Shown: piece by piece, positions 48,810 through 58,446 of the stretch
How the letters are laid out: every line of letters begins with the position of its first letter
How positions within the stretch are numbered: position 1 is the first letter of the stretch
Assembly: GCA_049487715.1 (NCBI GenBank)
Contig: CP150550.1
Span: forward strand, 1,054,001 to 1,118,000
Origin: Pycnococcus provasolii
Lineage: Eukaryota > Chlorophyta > Pseudoscourfieldiophyceae > Pseudoscourfieldiales
Direction of reading: 5' to 3'
DNA length: 64,000 nucleotides
Notes under the pieces: model-generated
What the model saw: only the letters and a program-made list of their open reading frames with translations
Database searches by the model: none
What the model was told of the DNA's origin: nothing
Translations under genes and position numbers: made by a program

Positions 48810-49739
48810 TTACACGCTCAAATCTTTTTGCTTCCGTTCTTGTCTACATCTTTTCTCGTATGCGCGCATGTGCTTCCTCTGAGTCGACCAGAAGGTGCGA
48901 GATGGGACATACTTGGTCGTTCCTTCCGTGACTCGACGCGCAAACAATTCATCCGAATCATTCATGTCGACGTCAACATCATTCAGAATCACGTCACGTT
49001 TTGCGGCACGTCGTCGTCGCCGACGGCCCACACCACCACGCACAGGCTTTTGCTTTTGCTCAACGACGCGCCGTGCAGTAGCAGCAAGATCATGCGCACG
49101 TGCATTCCCAACGAAACCGACATGTCCAGGGCACCACTTCAAGCGCAGCGTGCATCTATGTCTTCTTCGCAGTCGCGCCGCAACGTCACGCATTGTTCGA
49201 ATCGCAACGTCGTCTCTTTTGCCGCCGCCGCCACGGTCCAGCGACTTGATTAATGACTGTGCATCGGTGTAAATTGTGACTGTACCAACAGTCTCTCCTC
49301 GTCCGACAAAGCTATCGCAGAGATCATACGCGACAACCAGTCCTCGTGCAACGGCAAGGGTCTCGACGGCGTGTGCTCTTGGTGCAAAGCCGGCGAGGCT
49401 TGGGAATGCGCTCAGTTCACCAAGGGCTGCAAAAGCAGGCTCGTCCGCGCAGTACGTAGACGTTGACTCCTCCTCAACACTGCGCCCCCACCGTGACTCT
49501 GCAAGCATCCAACCTGCGTTGGACACGTCGTCGTCGTTCCTTGGCTCCTCGACGCTTGCAAGGACGCACACGCCGACTGAGTACGCCGTTCGCGCGTACG
49601 ATCCGTCTGCGAACACCGAGAGCGCGACTGCTTTTGTCGTCGTTGTTGAAGCTCGTCGTCGTGTTCTCGAAGGTGACGACGAGGCTGACCTGAGGTGGTG
49701 GTGGTGGTGGTGGTGGCGCAAGTTGCCCGTCACCGCCAT
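48810..49739 (-). CDS. RNase H-like domain protein
   Basis: 309 aa. A His7 tract near the N-terminus (a GGT repeat on the plus strand) precedes an RNase H fold. The catalytic Asp is in VFADGSY, Glu in HAVETLAVARGL, and the second Asp in TIYTDAQSL. The C-terminal motif is WCPGHVGFVGNARAHDLA. In canonical enzymes the fourth carboxylate follows GNxxA directly; here that position is His and the Asp is one residue later. The W-x-PGH-x-G-x-x-GN wording is common in retroelement-type and plant RNase H-like domains. There is no reverse transcriptase nearby. It is either a domesticated retroelement RNase H or a cellular homologue. The C-terminal 80 residues are basic. Confidence 0.7.
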   Translation of the reverse strand: MAVTGNLRHHHHHHHLRSASSSPSRTRRRASTTTTKAVALSVFADGSYARTAYSVGVCVLASVEEPRNDDDVSNAGWMLAESRWGRSVEEESTSTYCADEPAFAALGELSAFPSLAGFAPRAHAVETLAVARGLVVAYDLCDSFVGRGETVGTVTIYTDAQSLIKSLDRGGGGKRDDVAIRTMRDVAARLRRRHRCTLRLKWCPGHVGFVGNARAHDLAATARRVVEQKQKPVRGGVGRRRRRRAAKRDVILNDVDVDMNDSDELFARRVTEGTTKYVPSRTFWSTQRKHMRAYEKRCRQERKQKDLSV

Positions 49740-49813
49740 GGCTGGCGGGATAGGTTGGTATTGGATAACACCCCTAACCAAACCCCGAAATCAAAAATGC
49801 GTTTCGTTGCGTG

Positions 49814-50251
<438 letters not shown>

Positions 50252-50406
50252 TTTTTTACGTTGCGTGCGGTGCTTGGTGTGTTCAGGTCCCCCCGGCCCC
50301 GGCACCTGGCAAGCGCTCGAGCGCCCTCGAACAGGACGAGGACACGAGGGCCCCTGAAGGACACAGCACCACCACCAAACGACGGAACCAAACGAAAGCA
50401 CTGACG

Positions 50407-51279
50407 ATGGCCGTGCGCGGCCACTGGCTTGCGTTGGCCCTTGCTTTCGTTCTGCTACCACGAACACTAGCCGTCCACGACGAGACGCAAAGTGTCACAT
50501 CGCTCGACGCAAGGTTCGTCGCTGATACGGACAACTGGCTTAAGGTGTTTTCGAAGGGAACGGTGTTTGGTGAATACGTGCCGCAAAACGCGGAGCAGGT
50601 GTTCAACGATGCGTTTGCGCTGAACGGCATCGTCGTACGTTTGTGCGACGACTGCCTTGCCACGCATAAGCAAATCGTGTACGCGCGCAAGTCGCCAACG
50701 ACCGACAGCTTTAACGCCTACCAAAACTTTCTCATCACGTGGAGAAGTGCCAAGAATACGCTGAACCAGGACTTCGAGCTGTACAGCTCGCTCAACTCAT
50801 TCGAAAGTGGACTTCCGAGGTGGACTTACTGCAACTACGACGACAACGAAATTGGATTCCCGCGTGACTGCGGCCCGTCAAGCAAGATCGACCACCAGTG
50901 GACGAGCTTGACGAGGGCACTAGCTTCCTCAAAGAAAGAGTTCGTGTACTACGTGTACGTAGGCTTACCCACGGGCGAGTGGCCGGTGAGCTTGAGCGCG
51001 GACGGCGCGGCTGTCTCCGTGACTGCGCTGGGCTCCGCCGTCGTAAAAGGCAATCGCGTGCACGTGACGGGCAGCGAGGTGATCGCGACCGTGAGCGGCG
51101 AGATGAGGGTGCAGAAGAACTACCCGGTTGCCACGGAGAGCACGTCGGCGAGCCGCGATGGCTTGGCTGCAGACTGCACGGGCGAGAACGTTCGCGCGAT
51201 GATTTACGACGGAACGAGCTTCGTGTGCGCGTGCAACAGCGGCTGGAGCGGTGCGAACTGCGCCACGGCAGCCGCTTAA
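50407..51279 (+). CDS. Secreted protein with C-terminal EGF-like domain
   Basis: 290 aa. A signal peptide (MAVRGHWLALALAFVLLPR, cleavage near TLA) precedes about 230 residues not recognised as a family; four to six cysteines occur there, including LCDDCLA and YCNYDDN. The C-terminus has an EGF-like pattern: DCTGENVRAMIYDG, FVCACNSGWSGANC. This predicts an extracellular or surface protein. In-frame upstream sequence reads through the poly-G tract and is excluded. The ATG at 50407 fits the signal peptide exactly. Confidence 0.7.
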   Translation: MAVRGHWLALALAFVLLPRTLAVHDETQSVTSLDARFVADTDNWLKVFSKGTVFGEYVPQNAEQVFNDAFALNGIVVRLCDDCLATHKQIVYARKSPTTDSFNAYQNFLITWRSAKNTLNQDFELYSSLNSFESGLPRWTYCNYDDNEIGFPRDCGPSSKIDHQWTSLTRALASSKKEFVYYVYVGLPTGEWPVSLSADGAAVSVTALGSAVVKGNRVHVTGSEVIATVSGEMRVQKNYPVATESTSASRDGLAADCTGENVRAMIYDGTSFVCACNSGWSGANCATAAA

Positions 51280-51637
51280 ATACATAATAAATACGTTATC
51301 TTTTGTATCAAATCCCGTTCACCTGAGAGCTTGACCACCTTAATCAACGTGACGAATCAACGGCACAGCTAACTTCATTACGTCTTCCCACCATGAGTAG
51401 CGAATGGGGTTGGTTTGACTTCATGGTTTTTCCCAAGGCGAACCCCGAAAGAAAGCACCGCAGATTCGCTCGTCAGTCTGTTGATTTCTCTTCAGATTTT
51501 CTTCCGATATTTTGGAACTCATGCTTTGCGACGAAAACAAGACGAAAAAGGAAAAAAGGGGACCGCCCCCCCTCCAACTTTCCAGGTGGGACGCGTCCAC
51601 GCAAGACTACACTCTTTAACGTGCAACGCACGACGCC
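51280..51637. other. Intergenic region upstream of the site-2 protease
   Basis: 358 bp, AT-rich at 51280-51330 (3' flank of the EGF-like gene), then mixed sequence with a short C-run at 51567-51574. No feature was recognised. Confidence 0.35.
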
Positions 51638-52909
51638 ATGCACGCCATGCACGCTCCGCGCTCGTCGTGCCGCCCTCACCTCCCCGCGAAACGTTGCCTG
51701 CTCTCTACCGTCCATGCTCCCCGTCCACGTCGTCACGGTGTTGCAGATCCCGAGGTGCGCGTGGTGACGCGCGAGGCTCTGCCTGCGGCAACACTCGCGG
51801 CGCTCGAGACGGTGGGATCGAGCGCGCAGGCGCTCGGTGTGCTTGCGGGCATCCTTGCAGTTCACGAAGGTGGCCACTTCGCCGCCGCACGGTTTCTGGG
51901 AATACACGTCGACAAGTTCAGCATCGGATTCGGACCCAAGCTGTGCGAGAAGGAGCACGACGGCGTCGAGTACAGCTTGCGTGCGCTGCCTCTCGGGGGG
52001 TTCGTCGGGTTTCCCGACGACGATCCATACAAGCCGTACAGGGACGACGACCCCGACCTGCTGACAAATAGGCCTGTGCTGGACCGCGTCGCCGTCGCAT
52101 CCGCGGGCATCGTCGCGAACGTCGCGTGCGCCTTTGCGGTGCTCTTCGCACAGGTGTGCACAGTCGGCACGTTCGACTTCTCCTACAGCCCAGGCGTTCG
52201 CGTACCCGAGGTGGCGACGGCGTCCGCGGCGGATCGCGCGGGCATGCGTGCAGGTGATGTCGTCGTCGCCGTCGAGGGGAAGCGCCTTGCCGCGAGCGCG
52301 AGTGCGGTGAAGGACCTCGCACGACGCGTTAGCCTGCAGCCGGGCGAGAGCACGCGCCTCACGCTGTTGCGCGACGGATCGAACGTCGAGGTGACGATCG
52401 TCGCGGATGACGCGTACGCACCCACTGTCGGCGTCGAGGGCGGCATGAGGCAGAAGCCCAGGCTTGGAGTCACGCTGATGCCCAATTCCACGGCTGTCAA
52501 TCACAAGCCAAGTGACCCTGTCGAGGCGCTCGCGATGGCGTCGCACTCGTTCAACTCACTTGCCAGCTCCGTCACAGGCAGCCTGCGCAAACTGATCACT
52601 GCGCCTGAAGTCGCGATGGATACGTTGAGCGGGCCTGTCGCCGTCGTCGCCGTCGGCTCCGAGGTGGCACGCGGCGGCAACGGCGGGATGTACCAATTCG
52701 CCGCGGCGGTAAACATCAATCTCGCGGTTTGGAATGCGATGCCCTTACCGGCGCTGGATGGCGGTTACATTACCCTCTATCTTCTTGAGCTTCTGAGGCG
52801 AAAGAAGCTTCCGAAGGAGCTCGAACGATCGGTGATGAGCGGCGGCTTGCTTATGTTCCTCGGGCTGGGTATGGTGCTCGTCGTGCGCGACACCATGGCA
52901 CTTCTGTAA
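51638..52909 (+). CDS. Site-2 metalloprotease, RseP/ARASP-type, plastid
   Basis: 423 aa. Residues 1 to about 45 are an Arg/His/Ser-rich transit peptide. The zinc motif HEGGH is at 76-80 in the first membrane span. A PDZ domain lies at about 185-265 (DRAGMRAGDVVVAVEGKRL). The third ligand is in NAMPLPALDGG at 366-376 (Asp374). This is the M50 layout of bacterial RseP and plant plastid ARASP/EGY-like proteases that cut substrates within membranes. All three metal ligands are present, so activity is expected. The GPVAVVAVGSEVARGG segment is also typical of the family. Substrates are unknown. Confidence 0.93.
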   Translation: MHAMHAPRSSCRPHLPAKRCLLSTVHAPRPRRHGVADPEVRVVTREALPAATLAALETVGSSAQALGVLAGILAVHEGGHFAAARFLGIHVDKFSIGFGPKLCEKEHDGVEYSLRALPLGGFVGFPDDDPYKPYRDDDPDLLTNRPVLDRVAVASAGIVANVACAFAVLFAQVCTVGTFDFSYSPGVRVPEVATASAADRAGMRAGDVVVAVEGKRLAASASAVKDLARRVSLQPGESTRLTLLRDGSNVEVTIVADDAYAPTVGVEGGMRQKPRLGVTLMPNSTAVNHKPSDPVEALAMASHSFNSLASSVTGSLRKLITAPEVAMDTLSGPVAVVAVGSEVARGGNGGMYQFAAAVNINLAVWNAMPLPALDGGYITLYLLELLRRKKLPKELERSVMSGGLLMFLGLGMVLVVRDTMALL

Positions 52910-53281
52910 AAAGATTAAGCTACTGGTTTTTATAAACTAAAGTTAGTATCTTTGGCGAACCGTGTTCACCTTGCACGTATCCCAGTACAGCATAACCTTA
53001 GCGCTTGATAGGCGCCACTTGCCGTGTGTAGTCCACGCTTCTATAGGTAGGCAAGGCTGCCGAGGAGAGCAGAAGAGGAAAGAGGAAAGCCTGGCACCTA
53101 AAAGGTTTCGGGGTTCGTGCGACGAGATTGGGGGTTCTGGACTGCGATCTGCGCGTTCGCCCCGTTCCTGTTCCTCTTCAGCCTTTCCTCTTCGCGCCAA
53201 TTTCAAGCCCCCTTGAAGGGCTCCCCCCAACTGTTTTTTTGGCCCCCCCTCCCTCCCCCCCTGTTTTTCGCACCAGCAGCC
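52910..53281. other. Intergenic region upstream of GCP3
   Basis: 372 bp. The first 60 bases are AT-rich 3' flank; the rest includes pyrimidine-rich sequence with C-runs near 53245-53265 immediately before the GCP3 start. No other feature was seen. Confidence 0.35.
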
Positions 53282-56095
53282 ATGGCCATGGCGAACTCCA
53301 ACAACGCCAACGGCGACGCTGTCGCCCTGCTGCTCAGGAGGCTGTGCGAGTCCCTGCTCGGAGACAGCAGTGGCACCGCAGCTGCCGCTCGGCGCGTCGA
53401 GAAGTCCATGCGGTACTCCGCGCGCATCTTGGCGTCGGGCATGTCGCCCTCCGTCTCCGCGGCGGGTGGCGTGGCAACGGGCGATGAGTCGGCGGTGGCG
53501 GACGCGATCCGACGCGACCTGCAAGCGCACGGAAAGGCGGAGCAGGCACTGAAGTTCGCCGAGCTGCACCAAAAGCTGCTTCGAAGCTCGTCGGGAGGCG
53601 CTCTGGCGAACCGCTGGGCAATCCTGCACCTGCTGCACCGCGTGAGCCAGCAGCGACGAGGAACGCCGTCCTCAGCATCCACAAACACGTCGTCCTTCGC
53701 CTGGGAAGGTTGGACGGGTGACGGCTCATCTCTCGCACTTGGCGCGTCCAACGCCTCGGTATCGCTCGACGAGAGCTTGCTAGACATGTCGGCGGGAAGC
53801 CTTCCTCTTGCCTCAGCCGGCGCGCCAACGGCATCCGGCGGCTTCTGGCCGGCTGCGGCACCTAGCCGACTGAGCGCGCACCGCGAGTGGACGGAAGTTG
53901 TGCAGGGTTCTGAATTCGAGGTTCCGGAGCAGGCGCTCGTGCGCGACGTCGTGTTCTGCTGCCAGGGCATAGACGGTCAGTACATAGCCTACGAAGCGAC
54001 GGCCGACGCCTACATCATCAACCCGCGCGTGGGCGTGTCGCGCGCGGCACGCGATCTGCTTCGCCGCCTTTGCGAGCTTGGCTGGCTTTACGGCAAGGTG
54101 AAACACTTTGTGGACGCGCAGGCGTCCGAGCAGGAAAATGGTGGCGCGGTCATGCAGGCTCTGTGCAGCGCGCTGGCGTCCGAGCTGCGCGAGTACTACC
54201 GCCTCATCGCGGTGCTCGAGGCGCAGTCGAATGAGATGCCGGTGACGTCTTTCGACGAGGCGGCAACGCAGCGTCCGTACCTGACTCTACGCCGCCTGAG
54301 CGTGTGGCTCTCCGAGCCCACACGGCGCATGCGCGTCATGGCGAACCTTGCGGCAGCCTGCAGCGGCAAGAAAGGCGGCAAGCTTCTCGCCGCGCTGCAC
54401 AAGCATGCGCAGCACGGAGACCCGTTCGTGCACTCGTTCACCTCCAGCCTCCTTGCCAAGGCCAGCCTACCTCTGTACGAGATGCTCGCCAAGTGGCTGT
54501 ACCGTGGCGAGCTGTTCGACCCGCACGGCGAATTCTTCGTCACCGCCAAGGAGGGTGTGAAGGAGCACGAGCTCTGGGCATCGGGCTACAGCGTGAATGC
54601 GTCCATGCTCCCGCCGTTCATCCCGTCGTCCGTCGCACACCTCGCGCTGCGAACGGGAAAGGGCATAAACTTCTTGCAGAAGTGCTGCGGTTCGAGCGGC
54701 GGGTGGAGCGCGGACGAGGCTTCGCAGCTGCAGCGCGAGCTCGAGGCGGCGGGTCCCAAGGGCGGCCTTGCTCTCCTTGGTTCCCAGGACTTTGACCTCG
54801 CGACGCGATCGGACGACGGCGGTCTGAGTGTCGAGGGAGTCGTGGAGGATGACCCTGTGTCGGTTCTCGGGCTCGGCCGTGGCACCGGCGCGCTTGAGCG
54901 CGTCGTGAGCGGCGCGGCTCGGAAGGTGGACGCGAAGCTCATCGAGGTTCTCGGGCGAACCTTCCAGTTCAACGAGCACGTGCTTGCGATCAAGCGCTAC
55001 CTTCTGCTTGGGCAGGGCGACTTCATCTCTGCGCTCATGGATGCGGCTCGCGCGGACCTCGACGAGCCGGCAAGCGCGGTGTCGAGCTACGCGCTGGCGA
55101 GCACGGTCGACTCCGCGATACGTGCTTCGTGCGCGAGGTACGACGACCCCGACATCCTTGGCCGCCTGCGTGTTCGCATGATGCCGCACGCGAGTGACGA
55201 AGTTGGATGGGACGTCTTCTGCCTGGAGTACGTGACGACCGCTCCAATCAACACAATTCTCACCGAAACGGCCATGAATCGCTATCTTCGCCTCTTCAAT
55301 TTTCTCTGGAGGATGAAGCGCGTCGAGCACGCGCTGAACCACGCATGGAGCCAGCTGAAGCCAAGCGGCACCACCGCTCAGTTTGCCGCCGCGGCTGCGG
55401 CTGCGGCTGCGGCTGCAGGTGACGCTGAGGGAGGTGCCACGGGTCTCACGAGCGCAAGATTAGGTGGCATGGTGAGCCTCGGCGGCGCGGTGAAGCGCTG
55501 CCTTCGTCTGCGAAGCCACATGGCACACTTCACGAGCCACTTCCAGCACTACATCATGTTCGAGGTTCTAGAGGAGACGTGGAACACGTTCCAGGCAGCA
55601 TTGGGTGAGGCGAGCGACCTTGACAGTGTCATCGAGGCGCACGAGCATTACCTTGGAAGTCTCATCGAGAAGAGCTTGCTTGGTGCACGCTCCCAGAGCT
55701 TGACACGTCAGCTGAGCCTGCTTCTTGACATGGTGCTGCAGTTCTGCGCGCTTGCGGAGCGACTGCACGAGGGTGTGCAGGAGGTTGCCAGCTTGGAGCG
55801 CCGCCTTCGCCTCGAGCGCGACGTCAGCACGAAACGTGGTGGGTGGGGGAAGACGGGTGGCAGTGCGGGTGCGGCTTCAGACGACAAGCGCGTCGAAGAT
55901 CTCGCGCGCTCTCATGGACGACGCTTCGGCGAGGACTTGAGGAAGCTAGGCGGTAACTGGCTTGCTGGGCTGGACACGTTCATGGCTCTCCTACCCACGC
56001 AAGGCCACGTTGACTTGAGGCCTCTCGTATTTCGGCTAGACACCTTTCGCCAGCACAACAACGCGAGAGCGGGAGGAAGCTCTGCATCGGAGTGA
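53282..56095 (+). CDS. GCP3: Gamma-tubulin complex component 3 (GCP3/Spc98)
   Basis: 937 aa. The N-terminal helical region is followed by the grip1 domain (about 220-560): ALVRDVVFCCQGIDGQYI, DLLRRLCELGWLYGKVK, PTRRMRVMANLAAACSGKKG and HAQHGDPFVHSF match GCP3 rather than GCP2. FLQKCCG and the grip2 half (from about 560), with LLGQGDFISALMDAARADL and YLRLFNFLWRMKRVEHAL, contact gamma-tubulin. Ala tracts sit in a grip2 loop. It nucleates microtubules at the MTOC or basal body. ATG 53282 (MAMANSNN) is used; in-frame sequence upstream to 53117 has no GCP similarity. Confidence 0.93.
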   Translation: MAMANSNNANGDAVALLLRRLCESLLGDSSGTAAAARRVEKSMRYSARILASGMSPSVSAAGGVATGDESAVADAIRRDLQAHGKAEQALKFAELHQKLLRSSSGGALANRWAILHLLHRVSQQRRGTPSSASTNTSSFAWEGWTGDGSSLALGASNASVSLDESLLDMSAGSLPLASAGAPTASGGFWPAAAPSRLSAHREWTEVVQGSEFEVPEQALVRDVVFCCQGIDGQYIAYEATADAYIINPRVGVSRAARDLLRRLCELGWLYGKVKHFVDAQASEQENGGAVMQALCSALASELREYYRLIAVLEAQSNEMPVTSFDEAATQRPYLTLRRLSVWLSEPTRRMRVMANLAAACSGKKGGKLLAALHKHAQHGDPFVHSFTSSLLAKASLPLYEMLAKWLYRGELFDPHGEFFVTAKEGVKEHELWASGYSVNASMLPPFIPSSVAHLALRTGKGINFLQKCCGSSGGWSADEASQLQRELEAAGPKGGLALLGSQDFDLATRSDDGGLSVEGVVEDDPVSVLGLGRGTGALERVVSGAARKVDAKLIEVLGRTFQFNEHVLAIKRYLLLGQGDFISALMDAARADLDEPASAVSSYALASTVDSAIRASCARYDDPDILGRLRVRMMPHASDEVGWDVFCLEYVTTAPINTILTETAMNRYLRLFNFLWRMKRVEHALNHAWSQLKPSGTTAQFAAAAAAAAAAAGDAEGGATGLTSARLGGMVSLGGAVKRCLRLRSHMAHFTSHFQHYIMFEVLEETWNTFQAALGEASDLDSVIEAHEHYLGSLIEKSLLGARSQSLTRQLSLLLDMVLQFCALAERLHEGVQEVASLERRLRLERDVSTKRGGWGKTGGSAGAASDDKRVEDLARSHGRRFGEDLRKLGGNWLAGLDTFMALLPTQGHVDLRPLVFRLDTFRQHNNARAGGSSASE

Positions 56096-56301
56096 GCAAA
56101 AAACATCTGCATGCACGCCCGACAAAAAAAAACAGAAATGAAAAGAAAGAAGTGTTTGTTGAACATGAGAAAAAAAGTTTTTAATAGAAAAATTTTACAC
56201 ACCACTTTTTTTTATTTTGGGCTCTGTTTTCTGATTTGTATTCCACTGTGTTGTCTGTCACGCCGCCGCGCCAACAAAATAAAATTCAAATACAAACATC
56301 G

Positions 56302-56859
56302 TCACCTAGGAAGCAGAGAAAGTGGTGCTCGCTTGCTGCCGGTTGCACTCCGACGCCCGTTGATGGACTTGTTGTAGCTTGCAAATTTCTTCGCACCGAG
56401 TGTCATGAGCTGGTTCTCGTCATTTGAATTCTCCTTCCCGTCGCAGTCGCAGTTAAGAGCCAGCTTCGCCTTTGGTTTCGCAGTCTTGCTCGCCTTTTTC
56501 GCCGCCGACGCGTTTGTGATTCTGTTTGTTGACTTTCGCGAGAGGATGCGTTCCGCGTGGTTGCGTACCGCACCCCACGGGTCGGCCGACAGTGCTAGTG
56601 CGCCTTGTTTGTTTCCCGTTCTTCCTAGTATTCTCCTGATGATAGCGTTGAGCGGCGTTCGAAACGTCTCCTTGATTCTGTCGACGCTGCTCTGCACGAC
56701 GCGCGTTCCTGCGGCGATGAGTCCGCTTTCGACGTCGCATGGGTGGTGGAACTTGGGCGACCCGTAGGAGTTCTTCTGCGTGGCTGCTCCCGTGTTGGTC
56801 CAGAGCGGCAGTGCCATGGTATTAGCGCTGTATTGGTTGAACACGTTAAGCGCGTACAT
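56302..56859 (-). CDS. Small KEN-box protein 2, unknown
   Basis: 185 aa, not recognised. Mostly polar and basic. A C-terminal KEN-box lies at 142-144 (DGKENSNDENQL) after a Lys/Ala-rich stretch, and a minimal RxxL at 67-70 (RTPL) precedes a helical segment NAIIRRILGR. The final residues SKRAPLSLLPR are basic. A KEN-box in a small disordered protein suggests, but does not show, APC/C-controlled turnover. It converges on GCP3 and is head-to-head with the sterol desaturase gene. The frame's composition is protein-like and the start fits. Confidence 0.5.
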   Translation of the reverse strand: MYALNVFNQYSANTMALPLWTNTGAATQKNSYGSPKFHHPCDVESGLIAAGTRVVQSSVDRIKETFRTPLNAIIRRILGRTGNKQGALALSADPWGAVRNHAERILSRKSTNRITNASAAKKASKTAKPKAKLALNCDCDGKENSNDENQLMTLGAKKFASYNKSINGRRSATGSKRAPLSLLPR

Positions 56860-57253
56860 GGTGCGACGCTATCCTACTGCTTTGTGATGGGACGAGTGCG
56901 TGTTGTTGTTGAGTGACAAGGGTATTTGAGAAGAAAAGGGGGACCGAAATGACGAGCTGTCAGGGGAGGGGGGGAAGGCGGGAGGGGACAACACAACCAG
57001 GGGAGGGGGGGGAGCGATGTTAACATCCGGGCACAAGGAACAGGCGAGGGGTATGGTCCTAGGACGGATCCCCAGTTCCTATCTCTCCCCTCCCCTCCCC
57101 TGATGCATTTGAACGGGTATCCCCTCTTCTTCTCCCCCCCTGGGGGGCCTTCTGGGATTTCAGGTCTCCCCCTTGGCCCTTGGACTGAATCTTCCCCCCT
57201 CTCACCCGCGGCTCTCATCTCCAGCACACACCACACCTCTCCAGTCTCTGGCC
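56860..57253. other. Divergent intergenic region, KEN protein 2 / sterol C-5 desaturase
   Basis: 394 bp with G-runs near 56965-57015 and C-rich sequence at 57085-57150. A CCCTCCC-rich segment precedes the desaturase start. No telomere-like units are present. Confidence 0.35.
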
Positions 57254-58342
57254 ATGGCGACCAAACCACACAGCAAGAACGTCGCAACCACGCGCGTTGC
57301 CATGATCGCAATCAAGGTGCTGCTCCTGCCCTTTCTCGTACACGCCATCGGAAGACACCTTCGCGCACACCTCGGAATACAACTCGAAGACGAGGCGGGG
57401 GCAACCATGGGCGGTGCCAACGCAACCCAGGTGACGTCATCATCACAAAACACATTCGCGGCTGGATCGCTCGCGGGAAAGGCGCTCGAGCTCGCGGCGC
57501 GATCACTCGCGCCGCCGTCGCAGAGCACGCTGGCGCTTCTGCGCGAGGAGAGCGACTGGAAGAACAACTTGATACTTGGACTCTGCCTTCCACCCTCGGT
57601 TGACTTCGAGAGCTGGCCACGCTTTATGAAGAGCTGGGCGCGCAACTTCGTCGCCGGCCTGTCGCTCTACCTGATCGTCGGCGGGCTGTGGGCAGCCGTC
57701 TGCTACGGCCCGCTGAAGAAGGCATTCTACGGCAACACGCCCACGCCGTCTGGTGTGGACATGGCGAAGCAGATCTGGGTGAGCCTCCAGGCAATGCCGC
57801 TGTACACCGCGCTGCCCGCCGTCTGCGAGGCAATCGTCGAGCGAGGGTACACGCTCGTTTACCCGCGCGTTGACGACTTTGGCGTTGGCGCCTTCGTGCT
57901 CTTTTTCGTGGTATACTTGACGTCCGTGGAGTTCGGCGTGTACTGGATGCACCGAAGTTTGCACGACGTGAAGAGCGCATACGGCCTGCTTCACAAGACG
58001 CACCACATTTACAACAAGGAGCACACGTTGAGCCCATTTGCCGGGCTGGCGTTCAATCCGCTCGATGGCATCCTTCAAGCGGTGCCATACGTGTGGAGTC
58101 TCTTCTTCATCCCAACGCACTATCTTACGCACGAACTTCTCCTCTTCGGAACGGCCATCTGGACGACGAATATCCACGATTGCATCGACGGCGCGTGCGA
58201 GCCGATCATGGGCGCCGGCTACCACCTCCTTCACCACACGAATTACCGCACCAACTACGGGCACTACCTGACGTACTGCGACCGGATCTTTGGCAGCTTG
58301 GAGGTTCCGAAGCGTGAGATTCCGGCGAAGAAAACGATGTAG
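57254..58342 (+). CDS. STE1: Delta7-sterol C-5 desaturase (ERG3/STE1/DWF7 type)
   Basis: 362 aa, ER membrane di-iron enzyme introducing the C5(6) double bond in sterol synthesis. Three His-box elements are in place: HRSLH at 233-237, HKTHH at 247-251 and HLLHH at 324-328. Sequence around the second box (GLLHKTHHIYNKEHTLSPF, AFNPLDGILQAVPY) is typical of C-5 desaturases. About four hydrophobic segments precede the first box. The N-terminus has a membrane segment and a Ser/Thr/Asn-rich stretch not seen in short homologues. ATG 57254 is used. All iron ligands expected from the family are visible. Confidence 0.93.
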   Translation: MATKPHSKNVATTRVAMIAIKVLLLPFLVHAIGRHLRAHLGIQLEDEAGATMGGANATQVTSSSQNTFAAGSLAGKALELAARSLAPPSQSTLALLREESDWKNNLILGLCLPPSVDFESWPRFMKSWARNFVAGLSLYLIVGGLWAAVCYGPLKKAFYGNTPTPSGVDMAKQIWVSLQAMPLYTALPAVCEAIVERGYTLVYPRVDDFGVGAFVLFFVVYLTSVEFGVYWMHRSLHDVKSAYGLLHKTHHIYNKEHTLSPFAGLAFNPLDGILQAVPYVWSLFFIPTHYLTHELLLFGTAIWTTNIHDCIDGACEPIMGAGYHLLHHTNYRTNYGHYLTYCDRIFGSLEVPKREIPAKKTM

Positions 58343-58446
58343 TTACATAAGATGTAGGTAAGACTTCTTCTTTTTTTTGTTCAATCTGAGATTTGATATA
58401 AGTACAGTACACGATAACAAAGATACAAACTCAAGCAAGGAGGAAC

